From Brevibacterium zhoupengii (GTDB taxonomy: Bacteria; Actinomycetota; Actinomycetes; Actinomycetales; Brevibacteriaceae), in contig NZ_CP088298.1 in NCBI RefSeq assembly GCF_021117425.1, positions 3,844,001 through 3,908,000 of the forward strand: DNA of 64,000 bases, written 5' to 3'. A model generated the notes under the pieces. The model had not been told where the DNA came from, made no database searches, and saw only the letters and a program-made list of their open reading frames with translations. Position numbers and translations under genes: made by a program. Below are positions 9,101 through 17,642 of this stretch, piece after piece. The first letter of the stretch is position 1. Each line of letters opens with the position of its first letter.

Positions 9101-9952
9101 CTATTGATAATGGTTCTCATTGTGTTGAAAGTATCGTAGCGCACTTTTCACCCGCCTCGCGACGAGCACCGCGAAGAAGACGAGGACGGTGAGCAGGGCA
9201 ATGGTCGCGCCGGCAGACGTCTGGGCATACCAGCTCACGAGCAGCCCGAAGAAGCACGAGAACGCACCGATCGCCGAGGCGGTTGCCATGATTGCTCCGA
9301 CGCGGTCGAACAGAAGGCAGGCCGTGGCCGGAGGTCCGATGAGGAGACCGAAGACGAGGAGAGTGCCGACGACCTGGAACGATGCGACAACTGCCAGGGC
9401 CGTGAGCATGAGCATCGCAACATGAGCCCAGCCGGGCCGCATGCCCAGAGTTGCGGCTTTTCGCTCATCGAAGGCGAGCGCGAGGAACGGCCTATGCAGG
9501 AGGATGCAGGCCAGCACTCCGAGGCAGGCTGCGACCGCGAGGACGATCAGGTCCTGACCGCGGACACCGAGCACGTCACCGAACAGGAAGCCTGTGAGGT
9601 CGACGGCGAATGATTGGGAGTGGGACACGATGACCACGCCGATGGCCAGCATTCCGACGAAGAGCAGTCCGATGCCGACGTCTTGGGACAGCTTCGACTC
9701 GCGCGACACCCAGGTGATCCCGGCCGCCATCACCAGCGCACTGACCGCCGCGCCGATCATGATCTGACCACCGAGGAGCGCCGCGATTGCAACCCCCGGC
9801 AGCATCCCGTGCGACATCGCATCTCCGAAGAAGGCCAGGCCGCGCAGGACGACCCAGGTGCCGATGCACCCGCACAGCACGGCAGCGAGCACGCCGGCGA
9901 TGAGGGCACGGAGAACGAAGGACACCTCGAAGGGCGCGAACAGTAATTCCAT
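9101..9952 (-). CDS. aztB: Zinc ABC transporter permease
   Basis: Membrane channel of the zinc importer, ABC-3 (ZnuB/MntB/AztB) family. 283 residues with eight or nine hydrophobic segments; the family core AFFGDAMSHGMLPG (residues ~38-52) and the second-half LLIGPPATA are present. Starts at 9952, sharing a 29-bp intergenic stretch with divergent aztA. No strong Shine-Dalgarno is visible, so a leaderless or short-leader transcript is possible. Its last codons overlap Zur-like site 1. Confidence 0.9.
   Translation of the reverse strand: MELLFAPFEVSFVLRALIAGVLAAVLCGCIGTWVVLRGLAFFGDAMSHGMLPGVAIAALLGGQIMIGAAVSALVMAAGITWVSRESKLSQDVGIGLLFVGMLAIGVVIVSHSQSFAVDLTGFLFGDVLGVRGQDLIVLAVAACLGVLACILLHRPFLALAFDERKAATLGMRPGWAHVAMLMLTALAVVASFQVVGTLLVFGLLIGPPATACLLFDRVGAIMATASAIGAFSCFFGLLVSWYAQTSAGATIALLTVLVFFAVLVARRVKSALRYFQHNENHYQ
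9105..9123. promoter_or_regulatory. Candidate Zur operator 1 (aztD promoter)
   Basis: TGATAATGGTTCTCATTGT has AATG and CATT half-sites around a 5-bp centre. It is AT-rich in GC-rich surroundings and lies 14 bp upstream of the aztD start, inside the 3' end of aztB. The same core recurs at 9958-9970 and, more weakly, at 15933-15945 and 17617-17629. Confidence 0.65.
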
Positions 9953-9955
9953 TCG

Positions 9956-9977
9956 ATGATGATAACCATTATTGTTA
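9956..9977. promoter_or_regulatory. Candidate Zur operator 2 (aztA/aztB divergent promoter)
   Basis: On the minus strand the core reads AATGGTTATCATC, differing from site 1 at two positions, with an adjacent TAACAAT. It fills most of the 29-bp gap between the divergent aztB and aztA starts, so a repressor bound here would block both genes. Confidence 0.65.
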
Positions 9978-9981
9978 GAGT

Positions 9982-10614
9982 GTGGACAATCCGATCACCC
10001 TCACCAGCCTCAGCTGCCACTATGGTGCGCATCTCGCCTTGGACCAGGTCACTCTGACCGTTCCCCTGGGCCAGGTCACGGCACTCGTCGGCGCCAACGG
10101 CTCAGGCAAGTCGACGGTGCTCATGGCACTGGCGGGCCTGCTCCGGCCGACGCACGGATCGATTTCCGACCTGCCGTCGACCGTGGCCTTCGTGCCGCAG
10201 CGCAGTTCCGCTCCGGACCACCTTCCGATCACCGTCAGACAGGTCGTGGCCATGGGCAGATGGGGCTCACGGGGTCTCTTCGCCCGTCTCGGCAGTGATG
10301 ATCAGCGGATCGTCGACGACTGCCTGGCCCAGCTGCGAATCGACGACCTCGCCTCGCGCCGCCTCGGGTCACTCTCCGGGGGTCAGCGTCAGCGCGCACT
10401 GGTGGCGCAGGGGCTGGCACAACGCGCGGACCTGCTGCTCCTCGACGAGCCGCTGGCCGGAATCGATGCTCGCGCGACCGAGGACATCACCATGGCCATC
10501 GACTCCGAGCGCAGCCGCGGCACCACGATCGTCATGGCCACGCATGAGCGCACCCAGGCAGCTCGGGCCGACCATGTCGTCCATCTCCGCCAGGGTGCGC
10601 TCGCGTTTCACTGA
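9982..10614 (+). CDS. aztA: Zinc ABC transporter ATPase
   Basis: Cytoplasmic ATPase of the zinc importer. 210 residues with Walker A GANGSGKST (~36-44), Q-loop region VPQRSS, signature LSGGQRQRA and Walker B LLLLDEPLAG, and the H-loop His in MATHE. Starts with GTG at 9982; the first residues (MDNPITLTSLSCHYG) are the usual beginning of the family. It is divergent from aztB rather than in line with it, with a Zur-like site between. It converges with the RND pump gene 61 bp downstream. Confidence 0.9.
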   Translation: MDNPITLTSLSCHYGAHLALDQVTLTVPLGQVTALVGANGSGKSTVLMALAGLLRPTHGSISDLPSTVAFVPQRSSAPDHLPITVRQVVAMGRWGSRGLFARLGSDDQRIVDDCLAQLRIDDLASRRLGSLSGGQRQRALVAQGLAQRADLLLLDEPLAGIDARATEDITMAIDSERSRGTTIVMATHERTQAARADHVVHLRQGALAFH

Positions 10615-10675
10615 GTGTTCAGCAGGCCTCGCTCACCAGAACTCTCGTGTGGGTGATTCGTCGTTGCACGGAACC

Positions 10676-13600
10676 TCACTCATCTACGGGACGGGCGGCC
10701 ACCTCGGCGGTCTCTGCATCGATCCTGTCTTGGTCGGCCGCATGCTTGGCCGCATGCTTGGCCTCCTTGTGCTCTGCCCGGCGTTCCTTGCGTCGTTCGA
10801 CGAGGAGATAGAGGGCGGGGACAAGGATCAGTGTCAGCACCGTCGAGGAGGTGAGTCCGCCGATGACGACGATCGCCAGCGGCTGGGAGATGAAGACGCC
10901 CCCTCCGGTCAGCCCCAGTGACATGGGCACGAGGGCGAAGATCGTTGCGGCCGCCGTCATCAGGATCGGACGCAGTCGCAGTCGGGTCCCGTGGATGATC
11001 GCATCCCACAGCCCCATCCCGTGCTCGCGCATCTTGTTGATGAGGTCGATGAGCACGATCGCGTTGGTCACCACGATGCCGATGAGCATGAGTAGGCCGA
11101 TGAGCGAGGGGATGCCCAGGGGCGTCCCGGTCAGCAGCAGAAGCAGCACGGCACCGGTCGCGGCGAACGGGATCGACACGAGCAGGATCAGCGGTTGGAC
11201 GAAGCTGCGGAAGGTCGCGATCATGACGAGGAAGACGAGCGCGATCGCCACGAGCATGGCCCATCCGAGCTGGGCGAAGGAGTCGGCCTGTTCCTGGCTC
11301 GCACCGCCGACGTCGAAGCTCACACCGTCGGGCAGATCCATGTTCGAGGTCAGTTCCTGTGCCTCGGTGGAGACCGGGCTGAGCTGTCCCTCGGCAGGGG
11401 TGGCGAACACCGTGACCTGACGGTTCCCGTCCTCGCGGGTGACGGTGGCGGGGGTCTCGGTCTCGTCGACGCTGGCGATCTCATCGACCGTGATCGGCTC
11501 ACCCTTGATGTCGGGGATCGCCGCCTGCTCATCGGCGAGGTCCTGTTCCTCAGCCTGGCTTTCCTCCTGCTCACGCTGGCCGGTGATCAGGTCATCGATC
11601 GCGTCGTTGGCCTCTTCCAGGCCCTTCTCTGCCTGTTCGACGCCTTCTTCTGCCTGGTTGACCTGGTCGGCAGCCATGTCGCCGGGGCTCTGCGGTGGGC
11701 CTGGATTGCGCACCTCGTCCAGGGCCTTACGTGCTTCTTCGAGCTGATCGGCGGCACTGTCGCGGGCTTCCCGGGCAGAGTCGAGCTGCTCGGCCGATTC
11801 GTCTGCGGCCTTGGCCTTGGCTTCCTCGGCTCTGCGGTCGGTCTTCTCTTCGACTGCGTCGGTCGCGTCTTCCTGGGCGTTCTGCGTCTGCACCTCGGTG
11901 ACGGGCAGTTCGAGTGCCCTGATCTCATCGGGGCTGGCATCCGGGTGAGTCGCTGCAAGGAAGATATCGCGTTCCTTGCCTTTCATCGTCAGGGTCCCAG
12001 CTTCGCTTCCGTGCAGGGCCGCGGCAATGGCCTGCCCGACCTCGGCCTGGCTGTACCCGTAGTCTGCTGCCTTCTCTCGGTCGACGTCGACGTGGATGAC
12101 CGGCTGTTCGGAGGCGAGGTCGTTGCGCGCATCCGTCACGCCATCGGTCTCGGCCATCTTCTTCGTCACCGCATCGGCGGCCTTGCCCAGGGCATCCATG
12201 TCGGTGCCGGAGAGCTTGATCTCGACGTCCTCATTCGTGCTTCCGGTGGCGTCCTGGAACTCGATCTCGCCGATATCCTCGCCGAGGTTCTCGACCTGTG
12301 TGCGGATCCGATTCGTTGCGGTCTCGGCCACCTCAGCGTCCTTGAGCGTGATGTTGAAGCTGTTCTCCGCCCCTGTCTGCGGTCCGTTGACGGTCGTGGA
12401 GAATGTGGCGACGTCCGGGTCGGAGACGAGGACATCATCGATCTTCTTCGCCGCCTCGTCGCTGGCTTCCAGCGAGGCACCGGCGGGCAAGGTCTGGGTG
12501 ATGTAGAGGGATTCCTTGCCGGCGTCTCCGAGCAGGTCGGTCTTGAGGAAGCTCGCCATGAGCATGGTGACGGCGAAGATCGCCACGGAGACGACGATCG
12601 TGCGCCAGGGGTGACGCAGGGCAGCGGTGATCGCGGGCAGGCTGCTCTGCTGGAGGCGGTCGATCCGATCCGATGCCTCTCCGTCCCCGGGCATCGGTGC
12701 GATCGCGGCATCGACGCTCGCGGCGGGCAGGAGTTCCTTGCCTTTGGCCGCACGCTTGGTGTTCTTCTTCTCGATCGTGCGCTGTCGACGCTCGGCTCGC
12801 CTGATCGCCCGATTCCTGCGTTTGTCCGCCCAGGCCTCGTAACGTTCGTCTGTTGCGGCCTGACGCTTAGGCGAGAGGGGCTTCGGGCTCTTGCGCAGCA
12901 CCCAGTAGCTGAAGACAGGAACGATCGTCAGTGCGACGACGAGGGAGGCGAGCAGGGCCAGGGTCACGGTCACGGAGAACGGGCGGAACAGCTGCCCGGC
13001 GATGCCGTCGACGAAGGCGATGGGCAGGAACACTGCCACGGTCGTCAGGGTCGAGGCAGTGATCGCACCGGCGACCTGCTTGACGGAGGCGACGATATCG
13101 TCGATCGTCAGCTCGCTCGTGCCCTGCCTGCGGCGGATGTTCTCGATGACGACGATCGAGTCGTCGACGACTCGGCCGACGGCGATGGTCAGCGCCCCCA
13201 GGGTGAGGATGTTGATCGTGTAGTCGCCGATCATCAGGCCGATCATTGCCACGAGCAGCGACATCGGGATTGAGATCGCAGCGACGATCGTGGAACGGAA
13301 CGAACCGAGGAATGCGAGGATGACGAGGATCGCGAAGAACAGTCCCAGCCCACCTTCGACGGACAGGTCGTGGATCGACTTCTCGATCTCCGGCGCCTGG
13401 TCATAGACCGTGGAAAAGGCGACGTCGTCGCCGAGTTCGGGACCGATCGTGTCGAGAACCTCATTGACTCCGTGGGAGACCTCGACGACGTTGGCGTCCT
13501 GCCCCTTCGTCACCGATACGGTCACGGCGTCCTTGCCTTCGGCTCGTGAGTACGAGGTCTTCTCCACTGAGTCGAGGTCGACGTCGGCAACGTCCTTGAG

Positions 13601-14356
13601 CAGGACCGTTCCGTCGGCGGTGCGCAGCGGGGTGTTCTCGATCTCCTTGACTGCGTCAAGTTCGGTTCCGACCTCCACGGACAGTGATTTGTCTCCCTGC
13701 GCGCTCTGACCTGCGGGGACGACTGTTCCGGCCGCCGTGAGCTCGTCCGGCACCGAGGTGGTGACGACGTTCTTGTCGTTGACGTCCTCGGGCCGGAAGC
13801 TGATGCTGACCCGCTGTTCCTCCGCTCCTGTGACCTCGACGCCGGCGACACCGTCAACGGCCTGGAGTTCGGGGACGAGGGTGGAATCCACGCGGTCGCC
13901 GAGCTTCTGCGGATCGCCTGCGGCGGAGACTGCGAACATGACGACCGGGACGTCGTCGATCTGCTGGGAGAGCACCTCCGCCTCGGCGCCGTCGGGAAGG
14001 TCGGCCTTCACAGAGTCGACGGTGGAACGGACCTCGTCCGTCATCTCCTCGGCGTCCTTGCCGAAGGGCCAGGTGACGTTGGCCGTCATCGATCCCGCCG
14101 AGGAGGTTGTGGTCACCGCTTCGAGGTCACCGACTCCATCGAGCGCGGTTTCGATCGGCTTGGTCACCGTCTCCTCGACGACCTCTGGCGATGCCCCAGG
14201 AATCGTGACCTGCACAGAGGTGCCCGGCATCTCGACCGAAGGCATCGTCTCCTGGTTGAGCGAGGTGGTCGCAATGACGCCGAAGACGGCGATCACGAGG
14301 GTGAGCAGTCCGACGATGAGACGGTTCTTCAGACTCATCCTGGTGATCAGGGACAC
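10676..14356 (-). CDS. RND efflux pump (AcrB/SwrC-like) with coiled-coil insertion
   Basis: Proton-driven exporter of the hydrophobe/amphiphile RND superfamily, 1226 residues. N-terminal MSLKNRLIVGLLTLVIAVFG helix, first large extracytoplasmic domain (residues ~35-330), a TM bundle containing GRVVDDSIVVIENIRRR with the proton-relay Asp pair, a cytoplasmic basic stretch (~495-560), a second extracytoplasmic domain and a final TM bundle. Within the second domain, residues ~825-955, is a highly charged Glu/Ala/Gln-rich coiled-coil insertion not found in AcrB. The basic, Lys/Arg-rich C-terminal tail is cytoplasmic. It is closest in style to Gram-positive SwrC-type pumps that lack a periplasmic adaptor. 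The substrate is unknown. It sits inside the zinc block, so metal export is possible but unproven; it has no Zur-like site. Confidence 0.85.
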   Translation of the reverse strand: MSLITRMSLKNRLIVGLLTLVIAVFGVIATTSLNQETMPSVEMPGTSVQVTIPGASPEVVEETVTKPIETALDGVGDLEAVTTTSSAGSMTANVTWPFGKDAEEMTDEVRSTVDSVKADLPDGAEAEVLSQQIDDVPVVMFAVSAAGDPQKLGDRVDSTLVPELQAVDGVAGVEVTGAEEQRVSISFRPEDVNDKNVVTTSVPDELTAAGTVVPAGQSAQGDKSLSVEVGTELDAVKEIENTPLRTADGTVLLKDVADVDLDSVEKTSYSRAEGKDAVTVSVTKGQDANVVEVSHGVNEVLDTIGPELGDDVAFSTVYDQAPEIEKSIHDLSVEGGLGLFFAILVILAFLGSFRSTIVAAISIPMSLLVAMIGLMIGDYTINILTLGALTIAVGRVVDDSIVVIENIRRRQGTSELTIDDIVASVKQVAGAITASTLTTVAVFLPIAFVDGIAGQLFRPFSVTVTLALLASLVVALTIVPVFSYWVLRKSPKPLSPKRQAATDERYEAWADKRRNRAIRRAERRQRTIEKKNTKRAAKGKELLPAASVDAAIAPMPGDGEASDRIDRLQQSSLPAITAALRHPWRTIVVSVAIFAVTMLMASFLKTDLLGDAGKESLYITQTLPAGASLEASDEAAKKIDDVLVSDPDVATFSTTVNGPQTGAENSFNITLKDAEVAETATNRIRTQVENLGEDIGEIEFQDATGSTNEDVEIKLSGTDMDALGKAADAVTKKMAETDGVTDARNDLASEQPVIHVDVDREKAADYGYSQAEVGQAIAAALHGSEAGTLTMKGKERDIFLAATHPDASPDEIRALELPVTEVQTQNAQEDATDAVEEKTDRRAEEAKAKAADESAEQLDSAREARDSAADQLEEARKALDEVRNPGPPQSPGDMAADQVNQAEEGVEQAEKGLEEANDAIDDLITGQREQEESQAEEQDLADEQAAIPDIKGEPITVDEIASVDETETPATVTREDGNRQVTVFATPAEGQLSPVSTEAQELTSNMDLPDGVSFDVGGASQEQADSFAQLGWAMLVAIALVFLVMIATFRSFVQPLILLVSIPFAATGAVLLLLLTGTPLGIPSLIGLLMLIGIVVTNAIVLIDLINKMREHGMGLWDAIIHGTRLRLRPILMTAAATIFALVPMSLGLTGGGVFISQPLAIVVIGGLTSSTVLTLILVPALYLLVERRKERRAEHKEAKHAAKHAADQDRIDAETAEVAARPVDE

Positions 14357-14495
14357 GGGTTCCTCCGGGTTTTGGGCATGCGGGAGCTGCAGATGGGTGG
14401 AGCGGTGATCTTCGGTGGTGCTCGGGTGTTTCGGCGGGGATGGTCCGGGCGAGGGTGGAACGAGTTCAGTCTTTCAGGCCCGGTTGGTCGACGCG

Positions 14496-14529
14496 TCCCC
14501 CAAAAGTTGTCTTCTTCCTCCCCCAAAAG
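14496..14529. promoter_or_regulatory. Paired direct repeats upstream of the RND gene
   Basis: TCCCCCAAAAG occurs at 14496-14506 and again at 14519-14529, 23 bp apart (about two helical turns), in the 327-bp gap between the RND gene and the COG0523 gene. It could be a tandem operator for the pump, whose start is about 140 bp downstream on the minus strand. The rest of the gap shows no gene. Confidence 0.4.
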
Positions 14530-14683
14530 GCTGAGTACAGCATGGGAGGTTGGTCATGATTCGATCGTATGAGCGCCGAGGTCTGCGGGCGCGGGTGTTT
14601 TCCTCCGTACAGGGCGCAGATAACACCACTATCGCGTTGGACTGGGCTGCCGTGGTCAGCTGTGCAATTGTATTTGGCTGTGT

Positions 14684-15883
14684 TCAGCTGTGCAGGCGCA
14701 CGTAGTGGCGGAGTCGTTCCACTCCGGCCGAGTCTCCGTTGCTGCGCAACGCGGCCTCCAACTTTGCTCTGACGGCTGCTTCGTCGAAGGACTCGCCGAT
14801 GACGACCAGCGCGCTGTCCCAGCCCTGCTCTTGTGGTGCATTCGTCGACGGCAAGGCGGCCGTCGACTGCGGCGAGGCTGTCGATTGCGGCGAGGCTGTC
14901 GACTGTGGCGAGGCTGCGGACACATAGACATTCGGGCCTACCGCCTGCAGCCCGAAGCGCCTGCACCTACCCCTGTCGTCGACGAGGATCGAGCCCTTCA
15001 CCCGGTAGACCCCGGGCGGGAGATCCTCAAGAATGTCGAGCACCGCCCCGGCGTCGGCACGTCCACGAGCGGTGATCGTCACCGACTGTGCGTGCTTGTG
15101 GACTGGAACATTCTCGCCATCGAGGCTCTCCTGGGCGGCTTCGGCGTAGGCCTGTCGGATGAGTTCCCGGATCGGCAGTTCGGCTTGGATGGGTTCTGCG
15201 ATCGCGCCGTCGCCTTCACCCGGGCCGACGCTCGGCTGGGTACTGTCTTTGCCTCGTTCGGCTCCCGCTCCGGGATCGAAGATGAGCGCCGGGTCGAGGC
15301 GGCCATAGCTGGTGCCGACGACGAGCAGTCGCGGATTGCGCTGATGGACCCGCTCCCGGATCGCATCGACGGACGACTCCCGATCTGCCTCCGGCAGCTG
15401 GTCGAGCTTGTTGACGAGCACCAGAGTCGTCGCCGCATAGCGCATCGGCGGTGCGGTTTCGGTGTCGACCGTGGCCGCATGCATGGTGGCATCGACGACG
15501 TCAATGACCCCGCCGAGGTGGAAGCGGTGGTGGCCCATGCGGGTGACCATGCGTGCCAAGGTCAGCGGTTCGGCGAAGCCGCTGGCTTCGACGATGATGG
15601 CGTCGAGACGCAGTCGCGGTTTCGCGAGCGCGGTGAGCGCATCCTCGAGAGAGGTGTCGTCGTCAAGGCAGCAGATGCATCCACCCGAGATGGAGAAGGA
15701 CTCATCGACCTGCCCGACGACAAGGCCCGCGTCGATGTTGAGATCGCCGAAGTCATTGACGACAACTCCGATGCGCGCATCGGGGTGGCGCAGCAGGTGG
15801 TTGAGCAGACTGGTTTTTCCCGCACCCAAGTAGCCGGTCAGGAGGATCACCGGAACGGCGTCTGCGGACTGCTTCCTGCTCAC
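14684..15883 (-). CDS. COG0523 (CobW/ZNG1-type) zinc metallochaperone GTPase
   Basis: G3E-family GTPase thought to deliver zinc under scarcity. 399 residues: P-loop GYLGAGKTSLL (~17-27), the metal-binding CICC in SGGCICC (~68-74), Walker B-like IIVEASGFAEP, and NKLD for guanine recognition. The C-terminal CobW domain (GVYRVKGSILVDDRG) follows a variable acidic linker. After the C-terminal beta strand there is a three-copy six-residue repeat (SPQSTA), encoded by 18-bp repeats at 14862-14915. A Zur-like site lies 43 bp upstream and the zur gene is divergent. Confidence 0.88.
   Translation of the reverse strand: MSRKQSADAVPVILLTGYLGAGKTSLLNHLLRHPDARIGVVVNDFGDLNIDAGLVVGQVDESFSISGGCICCLDDDTSLEDALTALAKPRLRLDAIIVEASGFAEPLTLARMVTRMGHHRFHLGGVIDVVDATMHAATVDTETAPPMRYAATTLVLVNKLDQLPEADRESSVDAIRERVHQRNPRLLVVGTSYGRLDPALIFDPGAGAERGKDSTQPSVGPGEGDGAIAEPIQAELPIRELIRQAYAEAAQESLDGENVPVHKHAQSVTITARGRADAGAVLDILEDLPPGVYRVKGSILVDDRGRCRRFGLQAVGPNVYVSAASPQSTASPQSTASPQSTAALPSTNAPQEQGWDSALVVIGESFDEAAVRAKLEAALRSNGDSAGVERLRHYVRLHS
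14862..14915. repeat. 18-bp tandem repeat inside the COG0523 gene
   Basis: Three 18-bp units (14862-14879, 14880-14897, 14898-14915) differ by single bases and encode Ser-Pro-Gln-Ser-Thr-Ala units in a C-terminal linker. Copy number could vary without a frameshift. Confidence 0.75.
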
Positions 15884-15925
15884 TTGTTCACCACACCTGC
15901 CACCTGGCTGCCACTCGTCATCCGC

Positions 15926-15946
15926 TAATGGTAACGTTTTTCATTA
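15926..15946. promoter_or_regulatory. Candidate Zur operator 3 (COG0523/zur divergent promoter)
   Basis: TAATG and CATTA half-sites flank an 11-bp centre, and the internal AACGTTTTTCATT resembles the az­tB/aztD site core. It lies between the divergent COG0523 GTPase gene and zur. Confidence 0.55.
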
Positions 15947-16019
15947 ATATCGGAACACATCAACGTATGCGCATATGCTCACAGGACCAGCTGCGCTGCA
16001 CAGTCGGAGGCAGAAGGAC

Positions 16020-16433
16020 ATGACGGCCGAAGAACCCAAGAAGACTCGGAGCACAGCACAGAAGGCCGTGATCAGCTCCGCACTCGAGAGCGAGAAGCGC
16101 TTCGTCTCTGCCCAGCAGCTCCATCGGACGCTTGAGGACCAGGGTCACACGGTGGGATTGGCCACCGTCTACCGACAGCTCAACGCCCTGAGTGAGTCCG
16201 GGGGCGCCGACTCCATCACGATTGCCGAGAAGCAGCTGTTTCGCGCCTGTGCTCAGGACGAGCATCACCACCACCTGGTGTGCGAGAACTGCGGCAAGGC
16301 CGTGGAGATCGAACCACCCAGTGAGGACTGGATCACCACCACGGCTCAAGCTCATGGATTCGACGTCACCCGACACGTGTTCGAGATCTTCGGACTCTGC
16401 GCCGAGTGCTCCGCCTTGGTGAAAAACCGGTAG
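16020..16433 (+). CDS. zur: Fur-family regulator, probable Zur
   Basis: Probable zinc-sensing repressor, 137 residues. N-terminal winged helix (AQKAVISSALES to GLATVYRQLNALSESG), then the dimer and metal domain with HHHHLVCENCG (metal-site His residues and first structural CxxC) and the second CxxC in LCAECS. ATG at 16020 is favoured by GGAGGCAGAAGGA upstream; the same frame continues upstream without support. Zur is preferred over Fur because the gene sits among zinc genes (COG0523 proteins, zinc-free L36, AztABCD) and Zur-like sites. It converges with the second COG0523-like gene. Confidence 0.85.
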   Translation: MTAEEPKKTRSTAQKAVISSALESEKRFVSAQQLHRTLEDQGHTVGLATVYRQLNALSESGGADSITIAEKQLFRACAQDEHHHHLVCENCGKAVEIEPPSEDWITTTAQAHGFDVTRHVFEIFGLCAECSALVKNR

Positions 16434-16497
16434 CAGCCTCGGCGAAGAAGCTGCAGCCGCTGTCGGCAGACCGTATCGACGAGCTGCATCGGCGGCC

Positions 16498-17580
16498 CTA
16501 CGTCGCCGTCGTGCTCCACGCCGGAAATTCGTCGAGGAAGCTCGCCCACACCATGGGGCCTGCCGCCAACTCCGCATCGCTGAGGGCTGCGTGGTCGAGG
16601 ATCTGCCGCAGCCGGACCTCGTCGAGTCCGGTGCCGATGAATGCCAGGTCCTGACCGAAGGCGAGGAGCTCGTCCTCGGCACCGAGGCTGTCGTCGAGCG
16701 CCAAGGGAGTGAGCGTGAATATGCGGCCGACCTGGTCCCACTGAGCTGTGACGTGCGGGCGCGAGGCCAATCGCGCGAAGCCGGCCGAACGCAGAATGTG
16801 CCCACAGTGCCCCTGAAACAGGCACGTGTCCAGCGCGTGATGCAGGCGCCCTGGGTGGAAGGGACGATATTGCTCGTAGCGAATGGCTTCAACCGCGCAG
16901 GATTGCCGCTGCGGCGGAAGTTCCTGGTTGAGGATCGACACCCACCCGGCACTCGGTGGCCGCTGCGAATAGGTCGTCCCGGAGCGGCTGTGTGCCTCGC
17001 TGCCGCCACTATGGTCACCACCATGCACGTCACAGGCAGTCGCGACAAGTCTCTGCTCGGCGCACGGGGCAAGATGGCTGACCAGTGAGGTCGCCCGCTC
17101 GAGAGCCTTCGGCCCAAGCGATCCTCCGTTGACGACTGCAATGGTCGAGGCGAATTCGATCTGGGCGACGATCAGCTCAGCCTTCGAGGCGATGACGCCT
17201 CCGTCGTCCGCGTCCCGCGTCAGAGGGAGTCTGATGAACTCCTCGGAGTCAAGGTCGGCAAGCAAGCATCCCGCGTCAAGAACACAGACGAGATCGATGA
17301 GTCTCGTTCCTGTATCCGCAGCGGTGAGGGTGCCGACGATTTCCGTCACCGACACCTCTATCGGGAATTCCAGAACCAGGCCCTGAACGTGGATCGCCTT
17401 GCGCATCAGATTGACTGCCCTGTCGACTGCTTCGAGTCCTTGGCCCGTCTGCTCTGCTGGGACGAATACGAATCCCTGGGCTTCCGCAATGCCCCGGGCG
17501 CAGCTGCTCCGCTCATGGGCGCGTGCGCCGGTCACTGCAATCACATCGACATCGGCACCAATTGGCTCTGGCATTGGCAT
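16498..17580 (-). CDS. COG0523/CobW-like protein without a P-loop
   Basis: About 361 residues from the ATG at 17580, which follows GAGGAAGG; a second ATG two codons later is equally possible. The C-terminal ~120 residues match the CobW C-terminal domain (RPFHPGRLHHALD, VTAQWDQVGRIFTLTPL, GQDLAFIGTGLDE). The N-terminal half has the right length for a G domain, but where a P-loop should be it reads VTGARAHERSS, and no CxCC motif or NKxD is visible. It is therefore probably unable to hydrolyse GTP. Divergent from the zinc-free L36 gene with a Zur-like site between, as for COG0523 genes paired with C-minus ribosomal proteins in other actinobacteria. A non-enzymatic zinc-binding or partner role is inference. 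Confidence 0.75.
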   Translation of the reverse strand: MPMPEPIGADVDVIAVTGARAHERSSCARGIAEAQGFVFVPAEQTGQGLEAVDRAVNLMRKAIHVQGLVLEFPIEVSVTEIVGTLTAADTGTRLIDLVCVLDAGCLLADLDSEEFIRLPLTRDADDGGVIASKAELIVAQIEFASTIAVVNGGSLGPKALERATSLVSHLAPCAEQRLVATACDVHGGDHSGGSEAHSRSGTTYSQRPPSAGWVSILNQELPPQRQSCAVEAIRYEQYRPFHPGRLHHALDTCLFQGHCGHILRSAGFARLASRPHVTAQWDQVGRIFTLTPLALDDSLGAEDELLAFGQDLAFIGTGLDEVRLRQILDHAALSDAELAAGPMVWASFLDEFPAWSTTAT

Positions 17581-17597
17581 CCTTCCTCTAAAGAATC

Positions 17598-17629
17598 TAT
17601 TGTTAAGACTAACAATACTCATTCTCATT
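17598..17629. promoter_or_regulatory. Candidate Zur operator 4 (L36/COG0523-like promoter)
   Basis: TATTGTTA and TAACAATA form a perfect inverted repeat with a 4-bp centre (17598-17617), followed by ACTCATTCTCATT (17617-17629), which shares the TTCTCATT half of site 1. This AT-rich island lies between the divergent COG0523-like gene and rpmJ, overlapping both promoters. Confidence 0.6.
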
Positions 17630-17642
17630 AAGGAGATCAGTC

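Noticed and set aside
11195..13273. 692-codon open frame on the plus strand
   Set aside because: It is antisense to the RND gene, whose motifs are unambiguous; in GC-rich DNA such opposite frames are expected.
14690..15928. 412-codon plus-strand frame opposite the COG0523 gene
   Set aside because: Antisense to a gene with P-loop, CICC and NKLD.
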